A stretch of DNA of 10,200 bases from an uncultured Prosthecobacter sp. (lineage in GTDB: Bacteria; Verrucomicrobiota; Verrucomicrobiia; Verrucomicrobiales; Verrucomicrobiaceae), in assembly GCA_947523045.1 (NCBI GenBank), contig CANNUR010000095.1, positions 1-10,200 on the forward strand, written 5' to 3'. The notes beneath the pieces are model-generated. The model saw only the letters and a program-made list of their open reading frames with translations, was not told where the DNA came from and did not search any database. Positions 1 to 6,603 of this stretch are shown here, one piece after another. Position 1 is the stretch's first letter, and every line of letters begins with the position of its first letter. The position numbers were made by a program, and so were the translations under genes.

Positions 1-201
1 ATGCGACCTTCTGCGGCTGCTGCTGCGTCAGGTCCGAGTTCACCGGCTGGACCCGAAAAAGGAACCGATTCCGGGAAATCCTCATACCTGGAGCACTCAA
101 ATACGAACTCAGTGGTTCGCGGTGAACTTGGACCTTTACGCAAGCGACTTGATTTCAAGGAGTTGCGAAAATCTTACCGGGAGTTCGCATTTGAATCATA
201 A
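1..201. other. AT-richer flank without a recognisable gene
   Basis: I see no supported gene here. By my count 66 of the 140 bases at 61-200 are G or C, against about three quarters in parts of cinA, so this stretch differs from the rest of the window. It abuts the 3' end of the minus-strand tRNA-Ser, a classic integration site for tyrosine-recombinase elements. It could therefore be the edge of an integrated element or its remnant, but no integrase or att repeat can be seen. A plus-strand reading frame fills 1-201, but its Ala/Ser/Pro-rich product resembles nothing I know. Another frame continues into the tRNA antisense and is an artefact. Confidence 0.4.
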
Positions 202-292
202 TGGCGGTGAGAGAGGGATTCGAACCCTCGGTAGCGGATAAGGCTACGCACCTTTAGCAAAGGTGTGCTTTCGACCACTCAGCCATCTCACC
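202..292 (-). tRNA. tRNA-Ser (anticodon GCT)
   Basis: On the minus strand this folds as a class II tRNA. The acceptor stem is GGTGAGA/TCTCACC, followed by discriminator G and an encoded CCA (complement of 202-204). The T-arm is GAGGG-TTCGAAT-CCCTC (213-229). A long variable arm, GTAGC/GCTAC (231-247), is typical of tRNA-Ser. The anticodon loop TTGCTAA carries GCT (complement of 256-258), which reads AGC and AGT codons. The length is 91 nt including CCA. It is transcribed away from the neighbouring protein-coding genes, from a promoter probably lying at about 334-363. Confidence 0.97.
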
Positions 293-333
293 GGATCTGG
301 CCGCCCGACCGGGGGAGGGCAGGCGACAGAATG

Positions 334-363
334 CAATAAGACCCGGGGCGGGGCCTTCGTCAA
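334..363 (-). promoter_or_regulatory. possible sigma70-type promoter of tRNA-Ser
   Basis: Read on the minus strand, TTGACG (complement of 358-363) is a five-of-six match to the -35 consensus. A weak -10, CTTATT or TTATTG, lies 17-18 bases further on (complement of 334-340). Transcription would start near 327, about 35 bases ahead of the mature tRNA 5' end at 292. The -35 is good and the -10 poor, so this is a tentative call. Confidence 0.35.
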
Positions 364-483
364 ACACAAAACGCGGGGTGGTGCGCGGGTTTCCCGGGCT
401 TGCGGGGCTGTGGCCGTCGACTGCCGCCGGAGCGAGATCGCATCCGTTCTTGTCGCGGAAGTCTCTGCCCCGGCAACCTCCGG

Positions 484-511
484 TTGGTGGCGGGCGTTTC
501 TGTGGTACACT
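484..511 (+). promoter_or_regulatory. candidate promoter for the 519-3844 gene cluster
   Basis: TTGGTG (484-489) and TACACT (506-511) are separated by 16 bases. The -10 matches four of six consensus positions, including the first two and the last. Seven bases after it comes the ATG at 519, so a transcript from this promoter would begin at or within a base or two of the start codon, giving a leaderless mRNA. No other promoter-like pair was seen between the tRNA and the gene. Confidence 0.4.
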
Positions 512-518
512 GCATTCG

Positions 519-1931
519 ATGAACGAGGCCCCGCATCGTCCCGGCACACTGGAAAAGGCGCTGAAGCTCAACCTCGAGCGCTCGATCTACGGCACCTTTG
601 CCGAAATCGGCGCCGGCCAGGAGATCGCCAACTGGTTCTTCCGTGCCGGCGGCGCCTCGGGCACGGTCGCCAAGACGATGTCGGCCTACGACATGACCTT
701 CAGCGATGAGATCTACGGCAAGAGCGCCCGCTACGTCTCGCGCCAGCGCATGCAGGCGATGCTCGACCACGAGTTCCAGATCGTGCAGCAGCGCCTGCAG
801 GCGAAGCGCGGTGCCGACACCGCCTTTTTCGCGCTGGCCAACACGGTGCGCGCGCGCGGCTGGCGCGACACCCACGAGGAGTGCCATGGCTGGCTCGGCC
901 TGCGCTTCCAGACCGAGCCCCAGGGGCCGCCGAACGACATCCAACTGCACGTCCGCCTGCTCGATGACACCAACCATCAGCAGGCCGAGGCCATGGGCAT
1001 CCTTGGCGTCAACCTGCTGCATGCCGCCCATCATTACCGCGGCGAGCTGACCACCTTCCTGCACAGCCTGCTCGACGACCTGCGTCGCAAGCGCCTGGAG
1101 ATCGACCTGATTGACTTCAGTGGCCCGGCCTTCAGCAGCCCGGCCTTCGAGGACCGCATCGTCGCCCTCGAACTCGTGCGCAGCGACCTCGCCGATGCCG
1201 CCCTGTTTGGCGCCGACGGCCAGATTGGCCAGGCTTCGGACCTGCTCTACAAGAAGCCGGTTCTCATCAACCGCGGCAGCTTTGATCCGATCACCCGCGT
1301 CAATCTCGACATGATCGAGCGCGGTGCCGCCGCCTTCGCGGCCGACTTTGGCGCCAAGGCCGACGGCCACGTTGAGATCCTCGAGATCACCATGCACAAC
1401 CTGCTGTGCATGGAGGATTGCACGGTCGAATACGGCAACTTCCTCGCCCGCGCCGACATCCTGCAGGCGCTCGGCAAAAACGTGCTTATCTCGAAGTACG
1501 CCGAGTTCCATCGCCTCAGCGCCTACCTCGCCCGCCACACCCGCGAGCCGATCGGCATCATCCTCGGCCTGCCGCTCTTTGAGGAGCTGTTCAACGAACG
1601 CTGGTACCTGGATCTTGAGGGCGGCCTGATGGAGGCCTTCGGCCGCCTGCTGCGCAATCAGGTGCGGCTGTATGTCTATCCGGGCGGCGATCCCCTCACC
1701 GGCCAGATCCGCACGGCCAGCCAGGCGCGGGTCAGTCGCGAACAGGCCCACCTGCTGCGCTACCTGCTGGAGACTGGCAGTGTGCACGAGATTCGCGAGG
1801 GCCTGGACGAGTGCCTGTTCCAAACCAGCGCCAACGTCCGCCAGATGATCCAGAGCGGCGATCCGCGCTGGCGCGGTTATGTGCCCCAGATGGTCCTTGA
1901 AAAAGGCCCTTGGGCGGCGATCACAGGCTGA
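519..1931 (+). CDS. conserved 470-aa protein, nucleotidyltransferase-like annotation doubtful
   Basis: The N-terminus has a strongly conserved look: LNLERSIYGTFAEIGAGQE at about residues 17-35, then a TMSAYDMTFSDEIYGK stretch at 53-68. From memory, this family of similar length occurs mainly in Bacteroidota and Verrucomicrobiota and is often labelled nicotinate-nucleotide adenylyltransferase, sometimes 'TonB-dependent receptor'. The adenylyltransferase label probably rests on GSFDPIT at 253-259. The catalytic HxGH that should follow is absent (TRVNLDM is found instead), so I do not assign that activity. There is no signal peptide or membrane segment, so it is probably cytosolic. The frame stays open to an ATG at 378, but homology begins just after 519 and the upstream residues look non-coding, so 519 is preferred. 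No Shine-Dalgarno precedes it. Its stop shares one base with the cinA start, implying coupled expression with CinA. The reality of the gene is certain; its function is unknown. Confidence 0.85.
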   Translation: MNEAPHRPGTLEKALKLNLERSIYGTFAEIGAGQEIANWFFRAGGASGTVAKTMSAYDMTFSDEIYGKSARYVSRQRMQAMLDHEFQIVQQRLQAKRGADTAFFALANTVRARGWRDTHEECHGWLGLRFQTEPQGPPNDIQLHVRLLDDTNHQQAEAMGILGVNLLHAAHHYRGELTTFLHSLLDDLRRKRLEIDLIDFSGPAFSSPAFEDRIVALELVRSDLADAALFGADGQIGQASDLLYKKPVLINRGSFDPITRVNLDMIERGAAAFAADFGAKADGHVEILEITMHNLLCMEDCTVEYGNFLARADILQALGKNVLISKYAEFHRLSAYLARHTREPIGIILGLPLFEELFNERWYLDLEGGLMEAFGRLLRNQVRLYVYPGGDPLTGQIRTASQARVSREQAHLLRYLLETGSVHEIREGLDECLFQTSANVRQMIQSGDPRWRGYVPQMVLEKGPWAAITG

Positions 1932-3184
1932 TGCGCATCGAACTCGTCAACACCGGCACCGAACTCTGCCTCGGCGACGTCATCAACACCAACGCCGCCT
2001 GGATCGGCCAGCGACTCGCGGCGCTCGGTTTTGAGGTCGCCCGCCAGACCGTCGTGCCCGACGGCGGTGCGGTGAAGGCTGCCATCGCCGAGGCCGCCGC
2101 CCGCGCCGACGTGGTGCTCGTCTCGGGCGGGCTCGGGCCGACCAATGACGATGTCACCCGCGAGTCAGCCGCCGATCTGCTCGGCCTGGAACTGCAGCAG
2201 GACGCCGGCGTCACCGCCCAGTTGGAAGCCTACTTCGCCCAGCGCGGTCGGGCGATGAGCCCCTCGAACCTGCGCCAGGCGCGCGTGCCTGTCGGCGCCC
2301 AGGTACTGGCCAATCCGTTCGGCACCGCCCCCGGCCTGTACTTCCCCGCCGAACTCGGCGCCTCGCGCGGCTGGAACGCCCACCTGTTTTTGCTGCCTGG
2401 CCCGCCGCGCGAGCTGAAACCGATGGTCGAGACCGAGGTCGAACCGCGCCTGCGCGCAGTGCTGCCTGATAGCGACAGCCGGAGCGTACTCTATTTGAGG
2501 CTCACCGGCATCGGCGAGTCCGACATCGTTGAGGCGGTGGAAAAGCAGCTCGAAGCCGTGCCGCGCCTCGAACTCGGCTACTGCATCGGCCGCGGCGATG
2601 TCGATGTCCGCCTCGCCGGACCCGAAGAAGCGGTCCAGGCCGGCGCGCAGATCGTGCGCGCGCGGCTGGGCGACTGCATCCTGTCCGAGGACCGACGCGT
2701 GCTGGAGGAGGTCGTCGTGCACACGCTGGCCGCGCGCGGCGAACAGCTGGCGCTCGCCGAGTCCTGCACCGGCGGCGCGGTCGCCGCCCGCATCACCGAT
2801 GTCAGCGGCGCCTCGGCGGTGTTCGGCCACGGCTTCGTCACCTACGCCAATGCCGCCAAGCAGCAGCACCTCGGCGTGCCAGCCGACCTGATCGAGACCC
2901 ACGGCGCCGTCAGCGAGGCGGTGGCGCGCGCCATGGCCGAAGGCTGCCTTGCGGTTTCCGGCGCCGATCACGCGCTCGCCCTCACCGGCATCGCCGGGCC
3001 CACCGGCGGCAGCGACGACAAACCGGTCGGCACGGTCTGGATCGCCCTCGCCTCAAAGGGGGGGGAGACCGTCGCGCGGAAGTTCTTTTATCCCGGCGCA
3101 CGCGACCGCTTCAAGCTGCTTGCCGGCCAGGCGGGGCTTGAACTGCTGCGCCGTCGCCTGCACGGACTGCCTCTGCCCGGCTGA
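1931..3184 (+). CDS. cinA: CinA family protein / nicotinamide-nucleotide amidase
   Basis: This 417-aa protein has the full CinA architecture. The N-terminal MoaB/MogA-like domain carries TGTEL (8-12), NTN (19-21), GGLGPTNDDVTRE (66-78), NPFGTAPG (128-135) and LPGPPRE (155-161). A middle KH-like segment (about 175-255) follows. The C-terminal PncC-type amidase domain has AESCTGG (276-282), TYANAAK (304-310), GAVSEAVA (325-332) and GIAGPTGGSDDKPVGTV (353-369). The family deamidates NMN to nicotinic acid mononucleotide in pyridine nucleotide recycling; some full-length members also hydrolyse ADP-ribose. It is cytosolic. The start at 1931 overlaps the preceding TGA as TGATG; an in-frame ATG at 1910 lies inside the upstream gene and is unnecessary. 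Only three bases separate its stop from the next gene. Confidence 0.95.
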   Translation: MRIELVNTGTELCLGDVINTNAAWIGQRLAALGFEVARQTVVPDGGAVKAAIAEAAARADVVLVSGGLGPTNDDVTRESAADLLGLELQQDAGVTAQLEAYFAQRGRAMSPSNLRQARVPVGAQVLANPFGTAPGLYFPAELGASRGWNAHLFLLPGPPRELKPMVETEVEPRLRAVLPDSDSRSVLYLRLTGIGESDIVEAVEKQLEAVPRLELGYCIGRGDVDVRLAGPEEAVQAGAQIVRARLGDCILSEDRRVLEEVVVHTLAARGEQLALAESCTGGAVAARITDVSGASAVFGHGFVTYANAAKQQHLGVPADLIETHGAVSEAVARAMAEGCLAVSGADHALALTGIAGPTGGSDDKPVGTVWIALASKGGETVARKFFYPGARDRFKLLAGQAGLELLRRRLHGLPLPG

Positions 3185-3187
3185 GTC

Positions 3188-3844
3188 ATGCATCGCTCCC
3201 TGACCCTGCTCGTCCTGCTGCTGCTCGCCGGCATCCTGCTGCCGTTTGTGATCTGGGGCGAGGCCTTCGATGCCGCCCTCAGCCTGGAGGGTTCGCGCGC
3301 CTGGATGGAGGGCTGGGGCGACTGGGCCTGGTGCGCCGGCCTGCTGCTGCTGGTGGGCGACATCGTTCTGCCGATCCCGAGTACGGTCGTCATGTCGGCG
3401 CTGGGCTGGATGTATGGCTGGTTCTGGGGCGGCTGCCTCGCCGCTGCCGGCTCGCTGCTGTCCGGACTCACCGCCTACGGCCTCTGCCGTCGCTTCGGCC
3501 GCGGCCTGGCCCGGTGCATCGCCGGCGAGGACGGCCTGCAGCGCGCTGAGCGACTCTTTGCCCGGCGCGGCGGCTGGCTGGTGGCCTTGTCGCGCTGGAC
3601 CCCGGTTTTGCCCGAAGCCGTCGCCTGCCTGGCCGGCCTGGCCCGCCTGCGCCGGCGGGTCTTCGTCACCGCCCTCGCCTGCGGCTCCCTGCCGCTTGGT
3701 TTCGCCTTCGCCGCCATCGGCCACCTCGGTCACGACAGTCCCGTGCTGGCTCTCAGCCTGAGTGCCATCGTGCCCGCCCTGCTCTGGCTGCTTGCCTGGC
3801 GCTGGCAGGAAAGGGCAGGGGAATCGCGGAGTCGGCAGGCCTGA
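3188..3844 (+). CDS. VTT-domain (DedA/TVP38-like) membrane protein
   Basis: This is a 218-aa, strongly hydrophobic protein. An N-terminal hydrophobic helix (about 4-22) precedes the VTT core. The core has GDIVLPIPSTVVMSALG at 57-73 (a polar-then-PIPS re-entrant motif), a glycine-rich helix at 77-100, RRFGRGLAR at 101-109, then a second re-entrant half with SRWTPVLPEAVACLAG (135-150) and hydrophobic segments at about 158-180 and 186-205. The tail is Arg-rich and probably cytoplasmic. VTT/DedA proteins sit in the inner membrane; some flip lipids such as undecaprenyl phosphate or phosphatidylethanolamine, but which one applies here cannot be told. The start lies three bases after the cinA stop, with no Shine-Dalgarno, suggesting the last gene of a three-gene operon. 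Confidence 0.85.
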   Translation: MHRSLTLLVLLLLAGILLPFVIWGEAFDAALSLEGSRAWMEGWGDWAWCAGLLLLVGDIVLPIPSTVVMSALGWMYGWFWGGCLAAAGSLLSGLTAYGLCRRFGRGLARCIAGEDGLQRAERLFARRGGWLVALSRWTPVLPEAVACLAGLARLRRRVFVTALACGSLPLGFAFAAIGHLGHDSPVLALSLSAIVPALLWLLAWRWQERAGESRSRQA

Positions 3845-3911
3845 TGCCGGAGTGCCGCCGTGCAGGGGTGCGCTTTCGGGGGCAAGATCCATGGTTCGGC
3901 GGATGGCTCGC

Positions 3912-3951
3912 GGGATGCCCGGGGGCTCGCCGGAGGTACGAAAGGCATCCC
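3912..3951 (+). other. stem-loop after the VTT gene, weak terminator candidate
   Basis: GGGATGCC (3912-3919) pairs perfectly with GGCATCCC (3944-3951) around a 24-base loop. A second small hairpin, TCAGG-AAA-CCTGA, follows at 3957-3969. No T-tract follows either, so it is not a standard intrinsic terminator. It lies where the cinA cluster should end and just before the tuf-operon promoter. Confidence 0.3.
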
Positions 3952-3988
3952 AGGCGTCAGGAAACCTGAAAATCCCCTCAAATAGTCT

Positions 3989-4016
3989 TTGACAGCGGGG
4001 CAGGACCCCCTAGGTT
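3989..4016 (+). promoter_or_regulatory. promoter of the tRNA-Thr-tuf transcript
   Basis: A perfect -35 TTGACA (3989-3994) is followed after 16 bases by TAGGTT (4011-4016), which keeps the T, A and final T of the -10 consensus. The bases after it (AGGGCC) are G/C-rich, a discriminator type that in other bacteria goes with stringent control of stable-RNA and translation genes. Transcription would start near 4023, about 113 bases ahead of tRNA-Thr. The spacer contains a small palindrome, GGGG-CAGGA-CCCC (3997-4009). This is the best promoter in the window. Confidence 0.6.
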
Positions 4017-4135
4017 AGGGCCACTTTTTCCGAAAAGCAGGGGTGTATTGTCTCTTGTCGCCGCGCAACAGGCACCAACGCCCCGTTTTTTGTCGAAAGA
4101 GGAGGAGATTCTTCACGGGTCGCCGCCGGTCAAAT

Positions 4136-4210
4136 GCTGATGTAGCTCAGTGGTAGAGCACGTCCTTGGTAAGGACGAGGTCGAGGGTTCAATCCCCTTC
4201 ATCAGCTCCA
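4136..4210 (+). tRNA. tRNA-Thr (anticodon GGT)
   Basis: The acceptor stem is GCTGATG (4136-4142) paired with CATCAGC (4200-4206), then discriminator T and an encoded CCA (4208-4210). The D-arm starts GCTCAGTGGTAGAGC. The anticodon stem CGTCC/GGACG encloses loop TTGGTAA with anticodon GGT at 4168-4170, reading ACC and ACT. The T-arm contains GGTTCAATCC. Length is 75 nt. It lies 73 bases upstream of tuf in the same direction, as thrT lies before tufB in E. coli, so it is probably cut from the tuf precursor by RNase P and 3' processing. Confidence 0.97.
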
Positions 4211-4283
4211 GCGGCGAAGCGCGGAGGATTCCGTTACACGACAAACGAACCCAAAGTCCCAGCGCAACAACCTCAACTGAATC

Positions 4284-5468
4284 ATGGCTAAAGAAGCATT
4301 CCAACGCAACAAGCCGCACGTCAACATCGGCACCATTGGCCACGTTGACCACGGCAAGACCACGCTCACCGCGGCGATCACCACCACGCTGGCCACCAAA
4401 GGCTACGCAGAGGCCCGCAAGTATGATGACATCGACGCCGCTCCTGAGGAAAAGGCGCGCGGCATCACCATCAACACCACCCACGTCGAGTACCAGACCG
4501 ACAACCGTCACTACGCCCACGTGGACTGCCCCGGTCACGCGGACTACGTCAAGAACATGATCACCGGCGCCGCCCAGATGGATGGTGCCATCCTTGTGTG
4601 CTCCGCCGCCGACGGCCCGATGCCGCAGACCCGCGAGCACATCCTCCTGGCCCGCCAGGTCGGCGTGCCGGCGATCGTCGTCTTCCTCAACAAGGTGGAC
4701 ATGGTCGACGACCCCGAACTTCTCGACCTCGTCGAGATGGAAGTGCGTGACCTGCTTTCCAAGTACGATTTCCCGGGTGACGACATCCCGATTGTCAAGG
4801 GTTCCGCTCTCAAGGCGCTGGAAGGCGACGAAGAGCAGCGCGGCAACATCCTCAAGCTCATGGAAGCGGTCGACAACTACATCCCGCTGCCCGAGCGACC
4901 GATCGATCAGGACTTCCTGATGCCGGTCGAAGACGTTTTCGCCATTGAAGGTCGCGGTACCGTCTGCACCGGCCGTGTCGAGCGTGGCATCGTCAAGAAG
5001 ATGTCCGAAGTCGAGATCATCGGCATCCGCCCGACCGTCAAGACGACCGTCACCGACATCGAAATGTTCCGCAAGTTGCTCGACGAAGGTCGTGCTGGCG
5101 ACAACGTTGGCCTGCTCCTGCGCGGCATCAAGAAGACCGACATCGAGCGCGGTCAGGTCATTGCCAAGCCGGGTTCCGTGACCCCTCACAAGAAGTTTAA
5201 GGCTGAGGTCTACGTTCTCTCGAAGGACGAAGGCGGCCGCCACACCCCCTTCTTCAACAACTACCGCCCGCAGTTCTACTTCCGCACCACGGACGTGACC
5301 GGCAGCGTGACCCTCCCCGAGGGTGTTGAAATGGTGATGCCCGGCGACAACGTCTCGATCACCGTCGAGCTGATCACGCCGATCGCCATGGAAAGAACCA
5401 TCCGTTTCGCCATCCGTGAGGGCGGCAAGACGGTCGGTGCCGGACGCGTGTCCGACATCCTCGACTGA
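4284..5468 (+). CDS. tuf: elongation factor Tu
   Basis: This 394-aa protein has the normal EF-Tu length and ends in the usual [15 protein letters not shown] tail. The GTPase domain has GHVDHGKT (19-26, P-loop), RGITI (59-63, switch I threonine), DCPGH (81-85, switch II), NKVD (136-139) and SALK (174-177). The two beta-barrel domains follow, with [13 protein letters not shown] in domain II. EF-Tu-GTP delivers aminoacyl-tRNA to the ribosomal A site in the cytosol. The gene sits between tRNA-Thr and tRNA-Trp, so its mRNA is probably released from a tRNA-containing transcript. No Shine-Dalgarno precedes the ATG; the upstream 20 bases are A/C-rich. Whether a second tuf copy exists elsewhere cannot be told. 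Confidence 0.99.
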   Translation: MAKEAFQRNKPHVNIGTIGHVDHGKTTLTAAITTTLATKGYAEARKYDDIDAAPEEKARGITINTTHVEYQTDNRHYAHVDCPGHADYVKNMITGAAQMDGAILVCSAADGPMPQTREHILLARQVGVPAIVVFLNKVDMVDDPELLDLVEMEVRDLLSKYDFPGDDIPIVKGSALKALEGDEEQRGNILKLMEAVDNYIPLPERPIDQDFLMPVEDVFAIEGRGTVCTGRVERGIVKKMSEVEIIGIRPTVKTTVTDIEMFRKLLDEGRAGDNVGLLLRGIKKTDIERGQVIAKPGSVTPHKKFKAEVYVLSKDEGGRHTPFFNNYRPQFYFRTTDVTGSVTLPEGVEMVMPGDNVSITVELITPIAMERTIRFAIREGGKTVGAGRVSDILD

Positions 5469-5495
5469 TTTGTTGCCAGGTTCGCTTTGTCGTTG

Positions 5496-5534
5496 GGCCG
5501 CCGCAGATTCTGGCGCACAGGATCTGCGGCGGCC
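5496..5534 (+). promoter_or_regulatory. long stem-loop between tuf and tRNA-Trp
   Basis: Bases 5496-5512 pair with 5518-5534: a 17-bp stem with one T-G wobble (5509/5521) around a GCGCA loop. It starts 27 bases after the tuf stop. No T-tract follows, so it is not a typical intrinsic terminator. It could be a partial attenuator, a processing site, or a 3' stabiliser of tuf mRNA. A short hairpin, CCTC-CCCG-GAGG (5536-5547), follows immediately. Confidence 0.55.
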
Positions 5535-5587
5535 TCCTCCCCGGAGGCGGCGACAGGCAACCTAGTCGGATTTCAGTTTTCCTTCAC

Positions 5588-5663
5588 AGGTCAGTAGCTC
5601 AGTCGGTAGAGCGGCGGTCTCCAAAACCGCAAGTCGGGGGTTCGAGTCCCTCCTGACCTGCCA
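5588..5663 (+). tRNA. tRNA-Trp (anticodon CCA)
   Basis: The acceptor stem AGGTCAG (5588-5594) pairs with CTGACCT (5653-5659), then discriminator G and an encoded CCA (5661-5663). The anticodon stem GCGGT/ACCGC encloses loop CTCCAAA with CCA at 5621-5623. The T-arm is GGGGG-TTCGAGT-CCCTC-like. Length is 76 nt. The order tuf, tRNA-Trp, secE is shared by many bacteria. It lies 44 bases before secE and is probably co-transcribed. Confidence 0.97.
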
Positions 5664-5707
5664 TCCCCCTCCCGGGATCATTTCAGCAGCCACCCCATCG
5701 TTTCCGC

Positions 5708-5929
5708 ATGAGCCGCATCCGCGCCTATCTTGGCGAAGTCATCATTGAATTGAAGAAAGCCACCTGGCCCTGGGATCCGAAGGAGAAGGGTTTCGCCAAA
5801 TACAAGGAGCTCAATGATTCGACCCTCGTGGTCCTCATCGCCATGCTGCTGCTCGGCGCCTTTGTCGCCTTCTTCGACACCTCCTTCCGGGAGGCCTTCC
5901 AAGCGATCGCCAACCTGCTGGTTGGCTGA
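5708..5929 (+). CDS. secE: preprotein translocase subunit SecE
   Basis: This 73-aa protein is the short, single-span SecE type. The conserved amphipathic helix and motif ELKKATWP (14-21) are present, followed by one transmembrane helix at about 39-56 (STLVVLIAMLLLGAFVAF). SecE clamps SecY in the inner-membrane SecYEG channel. Between TWP and the membrane helix there are about 17 residues (WDPKEKGFAKYKELNDS), longer and more lysine-rich than the usual short TRE-type linker. I believe this resembles other Verrucomicrobiota. It lies between tRNA-Trp and nusG, its standard neighbours. The ATG has no Shine-Dalgarno (C/T-rich upstream). Confidence 0.96.
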   Translation: MSRIRAYLGEVIIELKKATWPWDPKEKGFAKYKELNDSTLVVLIAMLLLGAFVAFFDTSFREAFQAIANLLVG

Positions 5930-5961
5930 ACCGCAACCCCTTTCCGCCCCTTTCACACCCT

Positions 5962-6534
5962 ATGGGAGCCATCCCCGCGCCTCGCGATCAGTGGTACGTC
6001 ATTCACGTGCGCTCCGGCCTTGAACAGAAGGTCCGTGACAACATGCTCCGCCGCATCCAGACGGAGGAGATGGGCGACTGCATCTTTGAGGTGCTGGTCC
6101 CGACCGAGCGTGTCTCGGAAGTGAAGAAGGGCAAGCGTTCCGAGAGCAACCGCAAGTTCTTCCCCGGCTACGTCATTGCCAACTGTCACCTGCTCGACGA
6201 GCACAACCGCCTGGTCGAAAAGACCTGGTACTTCATCAAGGAGACCGATGGCGTGCTCAATTTTGCCGGCGCCAAGGATCACCCGATGCCGATGCGCCAG
6301 CGCGAGGTCGAGGGCATGCTCGCCCAGGTCCGCGACAAGGACGACGCCGCCCGGCCGAAGATTGCTTTCAACGTCGGCGACAGCGTGCGCGTGGCCGACG
6401 GTCCGTTCGAGAGCCAGACCGGCATCATCGAGGAGATCGATCCCGAGCGCGGCGTGCTGCGCGTGTCCGTCAACATCTTCGGGCGCTCCGCCCCCGTGGA
6501 CCTCGAATACTGGCAGGTGGAGAAATCCGCATGA
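5962..6534 (+). CDS. nusG: transcription termination/antitermination factor NusG
   Basis: This 190-aa protein has the NGN domain at about 10-120, with WYVIHVRSGLEQKV (11-24) and the conserved FFPGY (66-70) of the RNA-polymerase-binding face. The KOW domain (about 136-188) contains FNVGDSVRVADGPF and GIIEEID. NusG binds the beta' clamp helices of elongating RNA polymerase; its KOW domain contacts Rho or ribosomal protein S10. About nine extra residues precede the NGN domain. Secondary changes are seen at 98-110 (VLNFAGAKDHPMP), where SGFVG-P-like text is common. It starts 32 bases after secE and ends 69 bases before rplK. No Shine-Dalgarno is visible. Confidence 0.97.
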   Translation: MGAIPAPRDQWYVIHVRSGLEQKVRDNMLRRIQTEEMGDCIFEVLVPTERVSEVKKGKRSESNRKFFPGYVIANCHLLDEHNRLVEKTWYFIKETDGVLNFAGAKDHPMPMRQREVEGMLAQVRDKDDAARPKIAFNVGDSVRVADGPFESQTGIIEEIDPERGVLRVSVNIFGRSAPVDLEYWQVEKSA

Positions 6535-6548
6535 CCCGAACCCCAACT

Positions 6549-6571
6549 GCCGGCTGCCGCTGAGCGCCGGC
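6549..6571 (+). promoter_or_regulatory. hairpin in the nusG-rplK gap
   Basis: GCCGGC (6549-6554) pairs with GCCGGC (6566-6571) around an 11-base loop, in which two further G-C pairs can form. It ends 32 bases before the rplK start. In E. coli, L1 represses its own operon by binding the rplK leader, so this is the natural place for such a site. I cannot show that it matches the L1 recognition fold. Confidence 0.35.
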
Positions 6572-6603
6572 CCACCCATCTCTAAGCAAGGGAACACACA
6601 CAC

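Noticed and set aside
1..201. Open frame of 66 codons starting at the left edge
   Set aside because: Ala/Ser/Pro-rich low-complexity product, no recognisable motif, starts at the edge and ends at the tRNA; likely not coding, though a truncated gene end cannot be excluded.
201..257. Short frame reading REGFEPS / ERGIRTL-type peptides
   Set aside because: These are the well-known artefacts of translating the antisense of a tRNA gene.
378..518. Upstream ATG extending the 519 gene by 47 residues
   Set aside because: The extra residues are unlike the family N-terminus and would overlap the promoter candidate at 484-511; 519 fits better.
360..1823. Long minus-strand open frame (487 codons) opposite the 519 gene
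   Set aside because: It mirrors the codon pattern of a GC-rich gene whose plus-strand product is clearly conserved; the minus-strand product has no family resemblance.
2165..2971. Minus-strand open frame opposite cinA
   Set aside because: Shadow of cinA; no motif seen in its product.
3053..3892. Minus-strand open frame opposite the VTT gene
   Set aside because: Gln/Gly/Ala-rich shadow of a hydrophobic, Leu-rich plus-strand gene.
4113..5243. Minus-strand open frame opposite tuf and tRNA-Thr
   Set aside because: Antisense of tuf; its end contains the antisense-tRNA peptide KGIEPSTSS, a known artefact.
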